This document shows positions 36,526 to 45,301 of a stretch of DNA of 64,000 nucleotides, in pieces (the stretch's first letter is position 1; each line of letters begins with the position of its first letter). The translations under genes were made by a program, and so were the position numbers. This DNA comes from Hyphomicrobiaceae bacterium (GTDB taxonomy: Bacteria > Pseudomonadota > Alphaproteobacteria > Rhizobiales > Hyphomicrobiaceae): contig JANYHF010000007.1 of assembly GCA_025359185.1 (NCBI GenBank), positions 1 through 64,000 of the forward strand. The letters are read 5' to 3'. The notes beneath the pieces are model-generated. The model did no database searches, was not told the DNA's origin, and saw nothing but the letters and a program-made list of their open reading frames with translations.

Positions 36526-39189
36526 TTAGTTTAGCCCAAACCTGGCGATGAACCAGGACTTGGCAATATGAGTGAGAGCTGCGTAACCCGCCAAAATTGC
36601 AAGCAGCCAAAGCCAATAGGATGGAGGCAGGGGAACAAAGCCCAGTGCGCTGCCGACCCCACTGTAGGGCAGTGCAATGCCGATCCCGGCCACAATCAGG
36701 CTGGTGGCGATCAGAGCGGCGCTTGGCCAACTCTCCAGAAACGGGACCTTCGCTGTACGGATGATGTGGATGATCAAGGTTTGCGTCAGCAGCGATTCGA
36801 CGAACCAGCCGGTCTGGAACAAGGCGGGATTGCCCCAGGCGTTGAACACGACCAGCATCAGCGCATAAGTCGCGTAGTCAAAGATTGAGCTAATAGGACC
36901 AATCAGCAGAACAAACTTCTCGATGTTACCGATATCCCATCGCCGTGGAACCGCCAGATACTCCGTATCAACAGTGTCAGTGGGGATCGCGGTCTGTGAT
37001 AGATCATAGAGGAGATTGTTCGTCAGCACCTGGATCGGCGCCATCGGCAGAAACGGCAGAAACACACTTGCGCCAAGCACGCTGAACATGTTTCCGAAAC
37101 TCGAACTGGCACCCATCTTGAGATACTTGGTGATGTTGCCAAACACTTTTCGCCCTTCAAGTACGGCATCACTGAGGACGCCCAGGTTCTTTTCCAGCAA
37201 AATAATGTCGGCTGATTCCTTGGCGATATCGACTGCGCTGTCGACCGAAATCCCGACATCGGCGGCTTTCAGGGCAGGACCGTCATTGATACCGTCGCCA
37301 AGAAAGCCGACGACGTGATCCTTCAGTTGCAAGGCATGAATGATTGCCGCCTTCTGAGCTGGTGACACTTTGGCAAAAACCGAGACGGACTCGGCGAGGC
37401 CGGCGAGTTGTAGCGGCGTCAAGGTGTCGATCTCGGAGCCGAGCACGATCCGGTCGACGGCCAAGCCAACATCACGGCAGATTTTTCTCGATACAATGTC
37501 ATTGTCGCCGGTGAGGATCTTCACCGTGACGCCACGTGCCTTCAGGGCCGCAATCGCTGGCGCAGCTGACTCCTTTGGCGGGTCCAGAAACGCAATGTAG
37601 CCCAGCAATGTCAGGCCACTCTCGTCAATGATCGAGCAGCCAGGCTGTTCCGCCGGAATGGTCTTATGGGCGACGGCAACAACACGAAAACCGTCGGCGT
37701 TCAGGGCTGCTGTGGTTGCTTTGGCGGAATCATGATGGCTTGCGTCCAATGCCCCACTTTTGCCATCGCTTTCGAACTGCGTGCAGACTGAAAGAATCTC
37801 TTCGACCGCGCCCTTGCAGATGAGAAGGTGTTTGTTGTCGTCGCCTGCAAGCAGGACCGACATCCGCCGGCGTTCGAAATCAAAGGGAATTTCGTCAATC
37901 TTGTGGAATCTTGTGGCGACATCAAGTGTCTCTTCCAACTCCACATGCTTCAAGACGGCGACGTCCAGAAGGTTTGTCAGGCCCGACTGGAAGTAGCTAT
38001 TCAGATAGGCATATTCGAGCACGCGCCTTGACTCGTGGCCGGCAATATCCAGATGCCGCTTCAAGATGATCCGGTCCTGCGTCAGGGTTCCGGTTTTGTC
38101 GGTGCACAACACGTCCATGGCACCGAAATTCTGGATGGCATTCAGTCGCTTGACGATGACCTTTTTCTTCGACATCGCTAAGGCGCCCTTAGCAAGGTTG
38201 ACGGTCACGATCATCGGCAGCATTTCAGGGGTCAGCCCAACGCCGACCGCGACGGCGAACAACAAGGCTTCGAGCCAATTGCCCCGGACGACGCCGTTGA
38301 TGACGAACACCAGCGGCACCATGATGGCGATGAAGCCGATCATCAGCCACGTGAAGCGGGCGATGCCCTTGTCGAAACTCGTCAGCACCCGTTGTTCTGA
38401 GATCTTGCCTGCGACCTGGCCGAAGGCTGTGTTGGCGCCAGTGAGGACGACGACGCCGGTACCGATGCCGCTGACGACAGCACTGCCCATGAAGCAAATG
38501 TTGGGCAAATCGAATGCAGTCGCCGACGCGGTTTGAGCTGGAGGCACATGCTTTTCGAGAGGCATCGCCTCGCCGGTGAGTACGGATTGATTGATGAAGA
38601 GATCCTTGGTGGTGATGAGCCGCAAATCGGCAGGAATCATAGCGCCTGCGGACAGCAGGACGATGTCGCCGGGCACAACGTGATCTATCAGGATATCGAA
38701 TGGCTTCGGCGCGCCAGTCGCATCACGCCGGCGCACTGTCACTTTGGTGGTAACCATCTGCTGCAGTTTGGCGGCGGCCTGGTTTGAGCGGTGTTCCTGC
38801 AAGAAGGTGAGCGTGACACTGAGGACCACCATGATGGCGATCACGATGGCGGCGCGGGCATCACCAAGAAAGTAGGACACGACGGCGAGACCAATGAGGA
38901 GCAGGTTGAGGGGATTGATCGCTCCACTGACAATCTCGGCAAGTGCCGTTTGCTGGTCCCCGTGTGCGACACGGTTTGGCCCGGCCGAGCGCAAGCGGTT
39001 GTCTGCCTCATTGGCCGCGAGGCCTTCAGACGAACTGTTCAGACTGAGGAGGGCTTGATCTATGGTGAGATGGGAAATATCTCCCAGAACCGCCTCGCCT
39101 TGCGAGGCTGCGGGGGTCACGTGGCCGGCTTCAGGTGATATCTGCCAAGGCCACAGCTTGGCGAACTGCGCCGATGCAAAGTTAGTCAT
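36526..39189 (-). CDS. mgtA: MgtA-type magnesium-translocating P-type ATPase
   Basis: An 887-residue P3B-type ATPase. An N-terminal cation ATPase domain (GLAANEADNRLRSAGPN) leads into NQSVLTGEAMPLEK, the membrane motif VGLTPEMLPMIVTVNLAKGA, the phosphorylated Asp364 in CTDKTGTLT, then GDGINDGPALKAADVGIS and six C-terminal membrane segments. MgtA enzymes import Mg2+ down its gradient at the cost of ATP. An FNR/FixK box with one mismatch lies 36-49 bases upstream, so oxygen control in place of, or beside, Mg2+ control is likely. Confidence 0.9.
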   Translation of the reverse strand: MTNFASAQFAKLWPWQISPEAGHVTPAASQGEAVLGDISHLTIDQALLSLNSSSEGLAANEADNRLRSAGPNRVAHGDQQTALAEIVSGAINPLNLLLIGLAVVSYFLGDARAAIVIAIMVVLSVTLTFLQEHRSNQAAAKLQQMVTTKVTVRRRDATGAPKPFDILIDHVVPGDIVLLSAGAMIPADLRLITTKDLFINQSVLTGEAMPLEKHVPPAQTASATAFDLPNICFMGSAVVSGIGTGVVVLTGANTAFGQVAGKISEQRVLTSFDKGIARFTWLMIGFIAIMVPLVFVINGVVRGNWLEALLFAVAVGVGLTPEMLPMIVTVNLAKGALAMSKKKVIVKRLNAIQNFGAMDVLCTDKTGTLTQDRIILKRHLDIAGHESRRVLEYAYLNSYFQSGLTNLLDVAVLKHVELEETLDVATRFHKIDEIPFDFERRRMSVLLAGDDNKHLLICKGAVEEILSVCTQFESDGKSGALDASHHDSAKATTAALNADGFRVVAVAHKTIPAEQPGCSIIDESGLTLLGYIAFLDPPKESAAPAIAALKARGVTVKILTGDNDIVSRKICRDVGLAVDRIVLGSEIDTLTPLQLAGLAESVSVFAKVSPAQKAAIIHALQLKDHVVGFLGDGINDGPALKAADVGISVDSAVDIAKESADIILLEKNLGVLSDAVLEGRKVFGNITKYLKMGASSSFGNMFSVLGASVFLPFLPMAPIQVLTNNLLYDLSQTAIPTDTVDTEYLAVPRRWDIGNIEKFVLLIGPISSIFDYATYALMLVVFNAWGNPALFQTGWFVESLLTQTLIIHIIRTAKVPFLESWPSAALIATSLIVAGIGIALPYSGVGSALGFVPLPPSYWLWLLAILAGYAALTHIAKSWFIARFGLN

Positions 39190-39224
39190 GGACGCTACAT
39201 TCGAGGCAATGCGATCCGGTGACC

Positions 39225-39238
39225 TTGATCATGGTCAA
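39225..39238. promoter_or_regulatory. FNR/FixK box, one mismatch, upstream of mgtA
   Basis: TTGATCATGGTCAA differs from the consensus at a single base. It lies 36-49 bases ahead of the mgtA start codon on the minus strand, after the stop of the preceding gene at 39254, so mgtA is the likely target. Confidence 0.65.
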
Positions 39239-39253
39239 GTCCGCCGCGTGAAT

Positions 39254-40837
39254 TCAACCCAGGGCCGATCTGGCGTTGGCGAGCGTATCTTCGGCGGTGC
39301 CGTCAGCCTCAATATGCGTCCAGCTCACGTGGCCGGTTCCGTTGGCGAACTGCGCTTCGACAACGGGCGTCGTCGCGTCCGAGGCGTCACCCTGGCGCAA
39401 GCTCACACGATGCGTTGCTATAGCTTTGCCGGCGGTTAGCCAGACACCGGAGAACGGTACTCCGGAGCGCCGCGCTACGGCCTCGATGTTTGTCCGCTCG
39501 GCAGGTAACAGGAATGCGGCGTCCACAACCACCGAACAGCCGCTTCGCAGAACCTGCCGGGCTCTGCGCAGCAATCGGTCGTACACCTTGCTGTTGGTCT
39601 CAGGAGTGTAGGCGTTCGACGCCAACCGCTCGGTCTCGCGTGCCCCGGACATGGCCTTGCGTTCGATATCGCTGCGCAAGTGAATGGCACCCGGGAATGC
39701 GCCGATTTCTGATGCGAGTGAGCTGGCCAAAGTCGATTTGCCCGTGCCCGAATAGCCGCCGATGGCAACTAGCTGACTGTGTCTCGGCGCAAGATAGCCC
39801 ATCGCCTTTTCGACATAGCGCCGGGCTTCCGCATCGGCCTTTTCATGTGCGGTGCCAGTCAGGCCTTGCCCACGCTCCACCGCGACCATGGCCCTGATCC
39901 CGGCGCGCAGTGCAAGGAACAACGGCAGGGCGCGAAGTCCATGGATGTCGAGATCCCGTTGCCCGATCTGGAGATAACGGTTCAGCAACAGATTGGCTGC
40001 GGGTGCAAAGCCGCGAACGTCCAGGTCCATGATCAGAAAGGCGAGATCGTAGAGAACATCGATGGTTGCAAGCGTTTCGTCGAATTCAAGGGCATCAAAC
40101 AAAACCGGCTTATCATCGATCAGTACAATGTTGCCAAGGTGCAGATCACCGTGGCAGCGGCGGACACAACCCTGGCGCCCACGGAGCTTCAGGCAGAAGC
40201 GGATCGCATGGAGTTCGTGTTGCATCCGGCCGATCAGTGTGTCGATGATGTGTTGCGGCAGCGTGCTTGGTGTTGCGGCAAAAACCGTCCGCAGTTCGTC
40301 GACTATGCCGCCGATCCGCGCAGCTCCGGCCAGGGTGATAAGCCGCGCAGCTTGATCATGCTGCGCCAAAATCCTTGTCGCCAAACGTCCAATGAGGTCA
40401 GCTGATGGCGGTGTTCGCTCGAACCTGGCGCTGAGAATGTTCGTCGACGGGAAACGCCGCATATGCAACGCCCATTCCAACACCTCGCCATGTCCGTCTA
40501 TCGCAAGTTGGCCAGTACTGTCGCGGGTGATCGGGACAACGCCGAGATAGATATCGGGAGCATTGATGCGGTTAACCGCAAGTTCGTGCAGGCAGATCCG
40601 GCGCCGCTTCTCCAGCGCCGAGAAATCGAGATAAGCGTAGGTTACGGCGCGCTTGATCTTGTAGGCATGAGAACCGGCCAGAAAGACAATGGCCGCATGG
40701 GTTTGAATGCGTTCGACGTGGCCGGGTCCGCTGCCGTCTTGAGCCGGGTACGCATTTGGGTCCGAGAGGAAAGCGACGACGTCGACCTGCTCGTCCTGAC
40801 TATCGACATGCAATGGCGCGGTGCTGCTGTTCGACAT
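39254..40837 (-). CDS. Aminoglycoside phosphotransferase-like/AAA ATPase fusion protein
   Basis: A 527-residue protein. The N-terminal 340 residues are a protein-kinase-like fold of the aminoglycoside phosphotransferase type, with AYKIKRAVTYAYLDF as the nucleotide Lys region, CHGDLHLGNIV as catalytic loop and FDALEFDE for the metal Asp. From about 365 there is a P-loop kinase domain (AIGGYSGTGKSTLASSL, then HLRSDIERK). This fused pair recurs in stress clusters of Proteobacteria; the substrate is unknown and antibiotic resistance is not implied. The start at 40837 follows AGGAGACG. A shared FNR-like box lies upstream. Confidence 0.85.
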   Translation of the reverse strand: MSNSSTAPLHVDSQDEQVDVVAFLSDPNAYPAQDGSGPGHVERIQTHAAIVFLAGSHAYKIKRAVTYAYLDFSALEKRRRICLHELAVNRINAPDIYLGVVPITRDSTGQLAIDGHGEVLEWALHMRRFPSTNILSARFERTPPSADLIGRLATRILAQHDQAARLITLAGAARIGGIVDELRTVFAATPSTLPQHIIDTLIGRMQHELHAIRFCLKLRGRQGCVRRCHGDLHLGNIVLIDDKPVLFDALEFDETLATIDVLYDLAFLIMDLDVRGFAPAANLLLNRYLQIGQRDLDIHGLRALPLFLALRAGIRAMVAVERGQGLTGTAHEKADAEARRYVEKAMGYLAPRHSQLVAIGGYSGTGKSTLASSLASEIGAFPGAIHLRSDIERKAMSGARETERLASNAYTPETNSKVYDRLLRRARQVLRSGCSVVVDAAFLLPAERTNIEAVARRSGVPFSGVWLTAGKAIATHRVSLRQGDASDATTPVVEAQFANGTGHVSWTHIEADGTAEDTLANARSALG

Positions 40838-40890
40838 GGTAGACGTCTCCTGTCTCGTGCGCAGTCTGCCCTTAGCGTCACTTCGCCCTT

Positions 40891-40904
40891 TTGATCTGCG
40901 TCAA
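40891..40904. promoter_or_regulatory. FNR/FixK box, one mismatch, between divergent genes
   Basis: TTGATCTGCGTCAA deviates at one position from TTGAT-N4-ATCAA. It lies 54 bases from the phosphotransferase fusion gene start (40837, minus) and 70 bases from the cbpA start (40974, plus), so it may serve both. Confidence 0.6.
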
Positions 40905-40973
40905 TGCCGGCGGGGACTCGATCTGCCCCTTTGAAATTGGAACTTTTGCAGGCCGCATCCCGGAACGAGCCGC

Positions 40974-41921
40974 ATGGAGTACAAAGACTACTACAAGGTG
41001 CTGGGGCTTGAGCGAGACGTCGCTCAGGACGAGATCAAGCGCACTTACCGTAAACTTGCCCGCAAGTTTCATCCGGACGTCAACAAGGAGCCTGCGGCTG
41101 AGGCGAGGTTCAAGGAGATCGGCGAGGCCTACGCGGTGCTCAAGGAAGTGGAGAAACGCGCGGCGTATGATCACCTGGGCCAGGGTTGGCAACCCGGACA
41201 GGACTTCCAGGCCCCAGAGAATTGGGACGCCGGATTTGAGTTTTCCGGTGGCGAGCCGAATGGATCGGGTGGCGGTTTCAGCGACTTCTTCGAGACATTG
41301 TTCGGCAGACTGCATCAAGGCGGGTCTACACCTCGAGGCCAAACTGCCTTTCGGGCGCGAGGCGAGGATCACCATGCCAAGGTACTGATCGATATCAGCG
41401 ATAGCTTTAAGGGCGCCGAACGCTCAATCTCGCTACGGGTTCCCGATATCGACGAGACTGGCCATATACGGCTCCGCGACCGGACGCTGAAAGTGCAGGT
41501 TCCCAAAGGGATCATGGATGGTCAGCATGTGCGGCTCAAAGGTCAGGGTGCGCCGGGTCTCGGCGGAATGCCGGCGGGCGATCTCTATCTCGAAGTTCAG
41601 TTCAAGCCGGACAAATTCTATCGTGCCGATGGGCGCAATCTTTACATGAAGCTGCCGGTCACGCCTTGGGAGGCGGCTCTCGGCGCCAGTGTGCAACTTT
41701 CAACGCCGCAAGGGCCCATCATGCTAAAGATTCCGGCCGGATCGGCTCAGGGCCGTGAACTGCGGATCAAGGGGCGCGGTATTCCGGCGGCAGAACCGGG
41801 CAATCTCTATGCCGTTCTCAATATCGTCCTGCCGCTGGCGAACACAGACAAGGCGAAGAAGGCCTACGAGGACATGGCGCGTGGCCTAGCATTTGATCCG
41901 CGGGCAGAATTAGGAGCTTGA
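40974..41921 (+). CDS. cbpA: DnaJ-class co-chaperone CbpA
   Basis: A 315-residue J-domain protein. The J domain (MEYKDYYKVLGLERD, HPD in KFHPDVNKE, YDHLGQGW) is followed by a Gly/Phe-rich linker and two C-terminal beta-sandwich domains with a dimerisation tail. No zinc-finger CxxCxGxG repeats are present, so it is CbpA and not DnaJ. It stimulates DnaK, and E. coli CbpA also binds DNA. cbpM follows six bases later. Confidence 0.92.
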   Translation: MEYKDYYKVLGLERDVAQDEIKRTYRKLARKFHPDVNKEPAAEARFKEIGEAYAVLKEVEKRAAYDHLGQGWQPGQDFQAPENWDAGFEFSGGEPNGSGGGFSDFFETLFGRLHQGGSTPRGQTAFRARGEDHHAKVLIDISDSFKGAERSISLRVPDIDETGHIRLRDRTLKVQVPKGIMDGQHVRLKGQGAPGLGGMPAGDLYLEVQFKPDKFYRADGRNLYMKLPVTPWEAALGASVQLSTPQGPIMLKIPAGSAQGRELRIKGRGIPAAEPGNLYAVLNIVLPLANTDKAKKAYEDMARGLAFDPRAELGA

Positions 41922-41927
41922 TGGCCG

Positions 41928-42236
41928 ATGACCGCCTCCGTGATCCAGCCGTTCGATACAGAGATCGTAGACGCGCAAGCCATCTATACGCTTGAGGAAC
42001 TGTGTGCCGTCTGCCTTGTGGAGGCCGCCTGGGTCGTCGATTTGATCGAGTTCGGCGTCATAGACACCAATGGCCGGCCAAGGCCAGAGTGGCAGTTTGC
42101 CGGCCTCAGCGTCGTTCGAGTGGCCAAGGCCAAGCGGCTGGAACGAGATCTAAGCCTGAACCCGCCTGGAATAGCGCTGGTGTTGGATTTGCTGGAACGG
42201 ATTGACATGCTGCAAGCGCAACTTGGACCCGTGTGA
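41928..42236 (+). CDS. cbpM: Chaperone modulator CbpM
   Basis: A 102-residue MerR-like single-domain protein (YTLEELCAVCLVEAAWVVDLIEFGVI, then the short helix LSVVRVAKAKRLERDL). CbpM binds the J domain of CbpA and blocks its activity. Its place directly after cbpA is the usual arrangement and supports the call. Confidence 0.85.
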   Translation: MTASVIQPFDTEIVDAQAIYTLEELCAVCLVEAAWVVDLIEFGVIDTNGRPRPEWQFAGLSVVRVAKAKRLERDLSLNPPGIALVLDLLERIDMLQAQLGPV

Positions 42237-42256
42237 AATGCGTTCCAATGAGGAAC

Positions 42257-42276
42257 TGGCCCCCGATTGCGGGCCA
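42257..42276. terminator. Possible bidirectional hairpin
   Basis: TGGCCC (42257-42262) pairs with GGGCCA (42271-42276) around an eight-base loop, in the 60-bp gap between the convergent cbpM and baeRF-like genes. No T tract follows on either strand, so termination is only a guess. Confidence 0.3.
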
Positions 42277-42296
42277 AGTCCACCGCCAGACAGTCC

Positions 42297-42728
42297 TCAC
42301 GCGCCTTCCGTATCCACCGGCGCATTGCGTTGGAACGCGCGAGGCTTCATCTCGTGGTCGGCTCTGAAATAGTCGCGGGCGTGCGCTACCAATTGTTTAT
42401 CTGTAGGGTGATCAATCGTCTCGACCCCAGCGATGTGCTCGACCAGCCTCGGTTCGTGCCGATGCATGTGCTTGACCAATTCGGTCTTGGCATTTGCCGG
42501 GCCCGTGATGAGGATCGCTGTCGATCCGGCAAGGGCGGCAGTCACGCGCTCATAGTAATGCTTGTCCTCGGCCGCGTGTCCGGCGCCGATCGTATTGGCT
42601 TTATGATGAAGGCGGATCGACGGATTGTCTGGGTGCAGCACCAGCTGCTCGACGCCGTCGCGGTCGAAGTAGAACACGCGGGCCTCGTGATGATCGATCC
42701 AGACAACCGCGTGATAGTGGCCGGTCAT
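42297..42728 (-). CDS. baeRF-like (eRF1 domain-related) small protein
   Basis: A 143-residue protein beginning MTGHYHAVVWIDHHEARVFYF. Its segments (YYERVTAALAGSTAILITGPANAKTELVKHM and VETIDHPTDKQLVAHARDYF) match the bacterial archaeo-eukaryotic release factor-like family, often labelled translational machinery or host attachment protein. AAGGAAACAAC precedes the ATG. A perfect FNR/FixK box lies 63 bases upstream. Such proteins may rescue or silence ribosomes; the function is not established. Confidence 0.7.
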   Translation of the reverse strand: MTGHYHAVVWIDHHEARVFYFDRDGVEQLVLHPDNPSIRLHHKANTIGAGHAAEDKHYYERVTAALAGSTAILITGPANAKTELVKHMHRHEPRLVEHIAGVETIDHPTDKQLVAHARDYFRADHEMKPRAFQRNAPVDTEGA

Positions 42729-42790
42729 GTTGTTTCCTTCGGATTATCCAGTGGTGCGCGCAAAGATGCCACCGAGCCGCGATCCTCTGT

Positions 42791-42804
42791 TTGATCGAGA
42801 TCAA
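42791..42804. promoter_or_regulatory. FNR/FixK box, perfect, upstream of baeRF-like gene
   Basis: TTGATCGAGATCAA is an exact TTGAT-N4-ATCAA match, 63 bases upstream of the baeRF-like start codon at 42728 on the minus strand. It marks the right border of the island of such boxes. Confidence 0.75.
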
Positions 42805-42920
42805 ACCGAACGAGGAGCCTGTCGATAACTGAATAGTTTTTGACTTTCACGGGCGCAACCGCAGGCAGCATAGGATCGCGCCAATCGTCCCCATATAGAT
42901 AAAATTGATAAGGAACCCTG

Positions 42921-43183
42921 TGCACCGGCATGCAATTTTGACCCCTCTATCGGGGTAATCGGCGTCGAATTGTGACCCCACCCCGGAAGGCTCAAGTTTG
43001 CCGCTCGAAGTGATTCGCGAGCGGGGGCACAGCAGGGGGATGATCACGGTGGATACGATTGGGAAAGTGCGTCGGGCGTTTTTCGTCCAGGGGCGCAAGG
43101 TCAAAGCGAACGCTCGCGAGCAGCGGCTGTCGCGCAATACGGTTCGCGATATTGGCTGGTTGCTTCCGCGGCAAGCGGCTTAA
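42921..43183 (+). pseudogene. IS21-family left end with truncated istA
   Basis: AATTTTGACCCC (near 42934) and AATTGTGACCCC (near 42969) resemble the repeated transposase-binding sites at IS21 ends. From an ATG at 43040 the first about 35 residues of IstA are legible (VDTIGKVRRAFFVQGRKVKA, then the helix-turn-helix LSRNTVRDI). The frame then ends at 43181-43183. The rest of istA and all of istB are missing. Confidence 0.65.
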
Positions 43184-43269
43184 GCAATGTGCGGGCCGGG
43201 GTGGCGCCGGAGGCGACCGCGCGGCGTGATCTTGCGTTCGTGCGCTAAAATCGTGCGCGGTCGTTCACG

Positions 43270-43700
43270 ACTTCCGACGCGATGCCGGCCAAGATACTGG
43301 CAAGCTCGCCAAGAAACATGAGTTAAGGTTGCGGCAGTACTATCCAAGTCTAGGCAAGCAGGAGTTGATGAAACTTCAGTGATCCGCGCACGCCAAACAG
43401 TCCAAGCGCGCGCCGCCTCAAGACCTATCTCGGCAGAGTCATCCGCGAAATCAGACGTCAAGTTGCAGACAATCTGTTTCTCGACAAAATCCTCCGCCCA
43501 AAGCTGGATCTCGTCCAACGTAGGCATGATCAGGAGCACGGACAGCGCGGTCAGAAGGTCTACTCCATCCTCGCGCCAGAGGTCGAATGCAGCCGCAAAT
43601 GCAAGGCGCACTAGCTTTATAAGTTCGGCGTCAAGGTATCGGTGGCCAAGACCGTGAACGGCTCGCCCGAACTCTGGGCGCTGAGCCCACACTGGGGCTT
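43270..43700 (+). pseudogene. IS5-family transposase, degenerate central part
   Basis: Discontinuous similarity to the C-terminal half of an IS5-group transposase is visible in the forward direction. The pieces are KLAKKHELRLRQYYPSLGKQ, a stop at 43379-43381, AHAKQSKRA, a frameshift, then LKTYLGRVIREIRRQV, HGQRGQKVYSILAPEVECS, a TAG near 43611, and FGVKVSVAKTVN. The nonsense codons and shift rule out function. It is the same broad family as the broken copy at the left edge, but covers a different part, so it is not a duplicate piece. Confidence 0.75.
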
Positions 43701-43749
43701 TATACAGCCCTGTCTGATGAGTAATCGCGCCTGGATCTGCACCTCGGTG

Positions 43750-45225
43750 TCAGTTATCAGGGTCGATGATAGCTTCTGCTTCGATTTCGACATCGTAGCT
43801 GCCGACGAGATTGCTGACTTCAACAAGCGTGTTGGCTGGTTGAATGTCGCCAAAGACGCGGCCATGCACGAAAGCGACAGCCTCCCATTGCGACACGTCG
43901 CGCATGAAGATACGAGTGCGCACAACATCGGTCATGGATGCGCCTAAGGCCGACAGGCTGGCGGCGATTTTATCGAGGATGTATACGGTCTGCCCTGCGG
44001 GATCGCCTGGGCAAATAATCTCCCCGCTGCCGTGGGTCGCGGTGGTGCCGCTGACCAGGACCCGATCGCGGATGCGGACGGCGCGACTGTAGCCGCAGAT
44101 TTTCTCCCATTGGCTGCCCGTATCGACGCGCAAACGGCCGGGGCGGCCAGGGACAGGTACGGATTTGTAGACCTTTTCAACGCCCGCCAAGTGATGAGAC
44201 AGGTCGCCAGACGCGGTCAGAAAAGGAGGCTTGCGGTATTCATCGCCGCAATCGCCAGGCGGTGGTGTAGAACCTGCGAAGGCAGCGTCGAGGCGGGCGT
44301 GGTCGCCGGCATCGAGCTCAAACGAGAAGGCACTCAAATTGTCAACGGAATGGTCGCGCTCGCTCGGCCGGCAACCGACGATCACGGCGGCGACGGCGGG
44401 CTGTTCCAACACCCAACGCGTCGCGACATTGGCGATGGAGACCTGGTGGCGTTTGGCGATGGCATCGAGCGCCGCAAGAATAGTCTGAAAGGCACCCCAA
44501 CCGCCTATAGCGGCGACAAACCGGCGGTATTTCATCTTGCTCCAGTCGGCGATGTCTCCGGCGGCGGGTTCAGGCGCGCCGAGCCATTTTGCCGACAGCA
44601 GGCCGCCTGCCAATGTGCCATAGGCCAGTAGCCGCACACCGTGGGTCCGGCAGAACGTACTCATGTCACCGGCCGCGCGCCGGTCCAGCACGGAGAATGA
44701 CACCTGATTGGTGCGCACCGGGAAACCATGCTTGATCAGAACCCGTAAGTGATCCGTATTGAAGTTGGTGACGCCCAGTTCACGGATCATCCCTTCGCTG
44801 CGTAGGGTGACAAGTTCGCGCATCGCATCGATGTAAGCTGGATGTTCGTACACCCACCAATGCAGTTGCAGAAGGTCTATGCGAGGCACGCTGAGCCGGT
44901 CGAGGCTGCGTTGGATACCGGTGCGCACAACGTCCCGTGTCATGGCGCCGGGCGCCGGGCACCATTTGGTGAAGGCCTGTCCGGCCCCCGGACGCTGCTT
45001 CAAGAGCAGTCCTGTGATGACTTCGGCGCTGCCGTAATGATCAGCCATGTCGAGCGTGTCGAAACCAGTATCGGCATAGGCGGCAAGCGCAGTAGCGGCG
45101 GCGTTCCGGTCGATTGTCCGCCCATCGCGCTCCAAGTCCGCCACCTGCCACAGGCCCATGATCATACGGCTGATGTTGAGGCCGGGCGCGAGCTCAACGC
45201 GGTCAGGCAGGAATGGGTTGAGCAT
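43750..45225 (-). CDS. Aldo/keto reductase fused to a RidA domain
   Basis: A 491-residue fusion. Residues 1 to about 330 form an aldo/keto reductase TIM barrel with the catalytic pair in DTLDMADHYG, LLQLHWW, GVTNFNTDHL and IVGCRPSE. Residues from about 375 form a RidA/YjgF domain (VLVSGTTATHGSGEI, VVRTRIFMRDVSQWEAV with the substrate-binding Arg, VEIEAEAI with the Glu). RidA proteins hydrolyse reactive enamines/imines, so the fusion suggests a redox step whose product is deaminated. It is last in a four-gene minus-strand series with a binding protein and a second aldo/keto reductase. Confidence 0.87.
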   Translation of the reverse strand: MLNPFLPDRVELAPGLNISRMIMGLWQVADLERDGRTIDRNAAATALAAYADTGFDTLDMADHYGSAEVITGLLLKQRPGAGQAFTKWCPAPGAMTRDVVRTGIQRSLDRLSVPRIDLLQLHWWVYEHPAYIDAMRELVTLRSEGMIRELGVTNFNTDHLRVLIKHGFPVRTNQVSFSVLDRRAAGDMSTFCRTHGVRLLAYGTLAGGLLSAKWLGAPEPAAGDIADWSKMKYRRFVAAIGGWGAFQTILAALDAIAKRHQVSIANVATRWVLEQPAVAAVIVGCRPSERDHSVDNLSAFSFELDAGDHARLDAAFAGSTPPPGDCGDEYRKPPFLTASGDLSHHLAGVEKVYKSVPVPGRPGRLRVDTGSQWEKICGYSRAVRIRDRVLVSGTTATHGSGEIICPGDPAGQTVYILDKIAASLSALGASMTDVVRTRIFMRDVSQWEAVAFVHGRVFGDIQPANTLVEVSNLVGSYDVEIEAEAIIDPDN

Positions 45226-45301
45226 ATTTTCCTCGCATGATCAAACACGTCGGGCGCCGCGTGGGCGCCCGATGGAGAGTTACGTGGCGGCAAACTGCAG
45301 C

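Noticed and set aside
39254-40837. Aminoglycoside resistance gene
   Set aside because: The kinase-like domain belongs to a broad family and is fused to a P-loop kinase domain in a stress cluster; nothing points to antibiotic modification.
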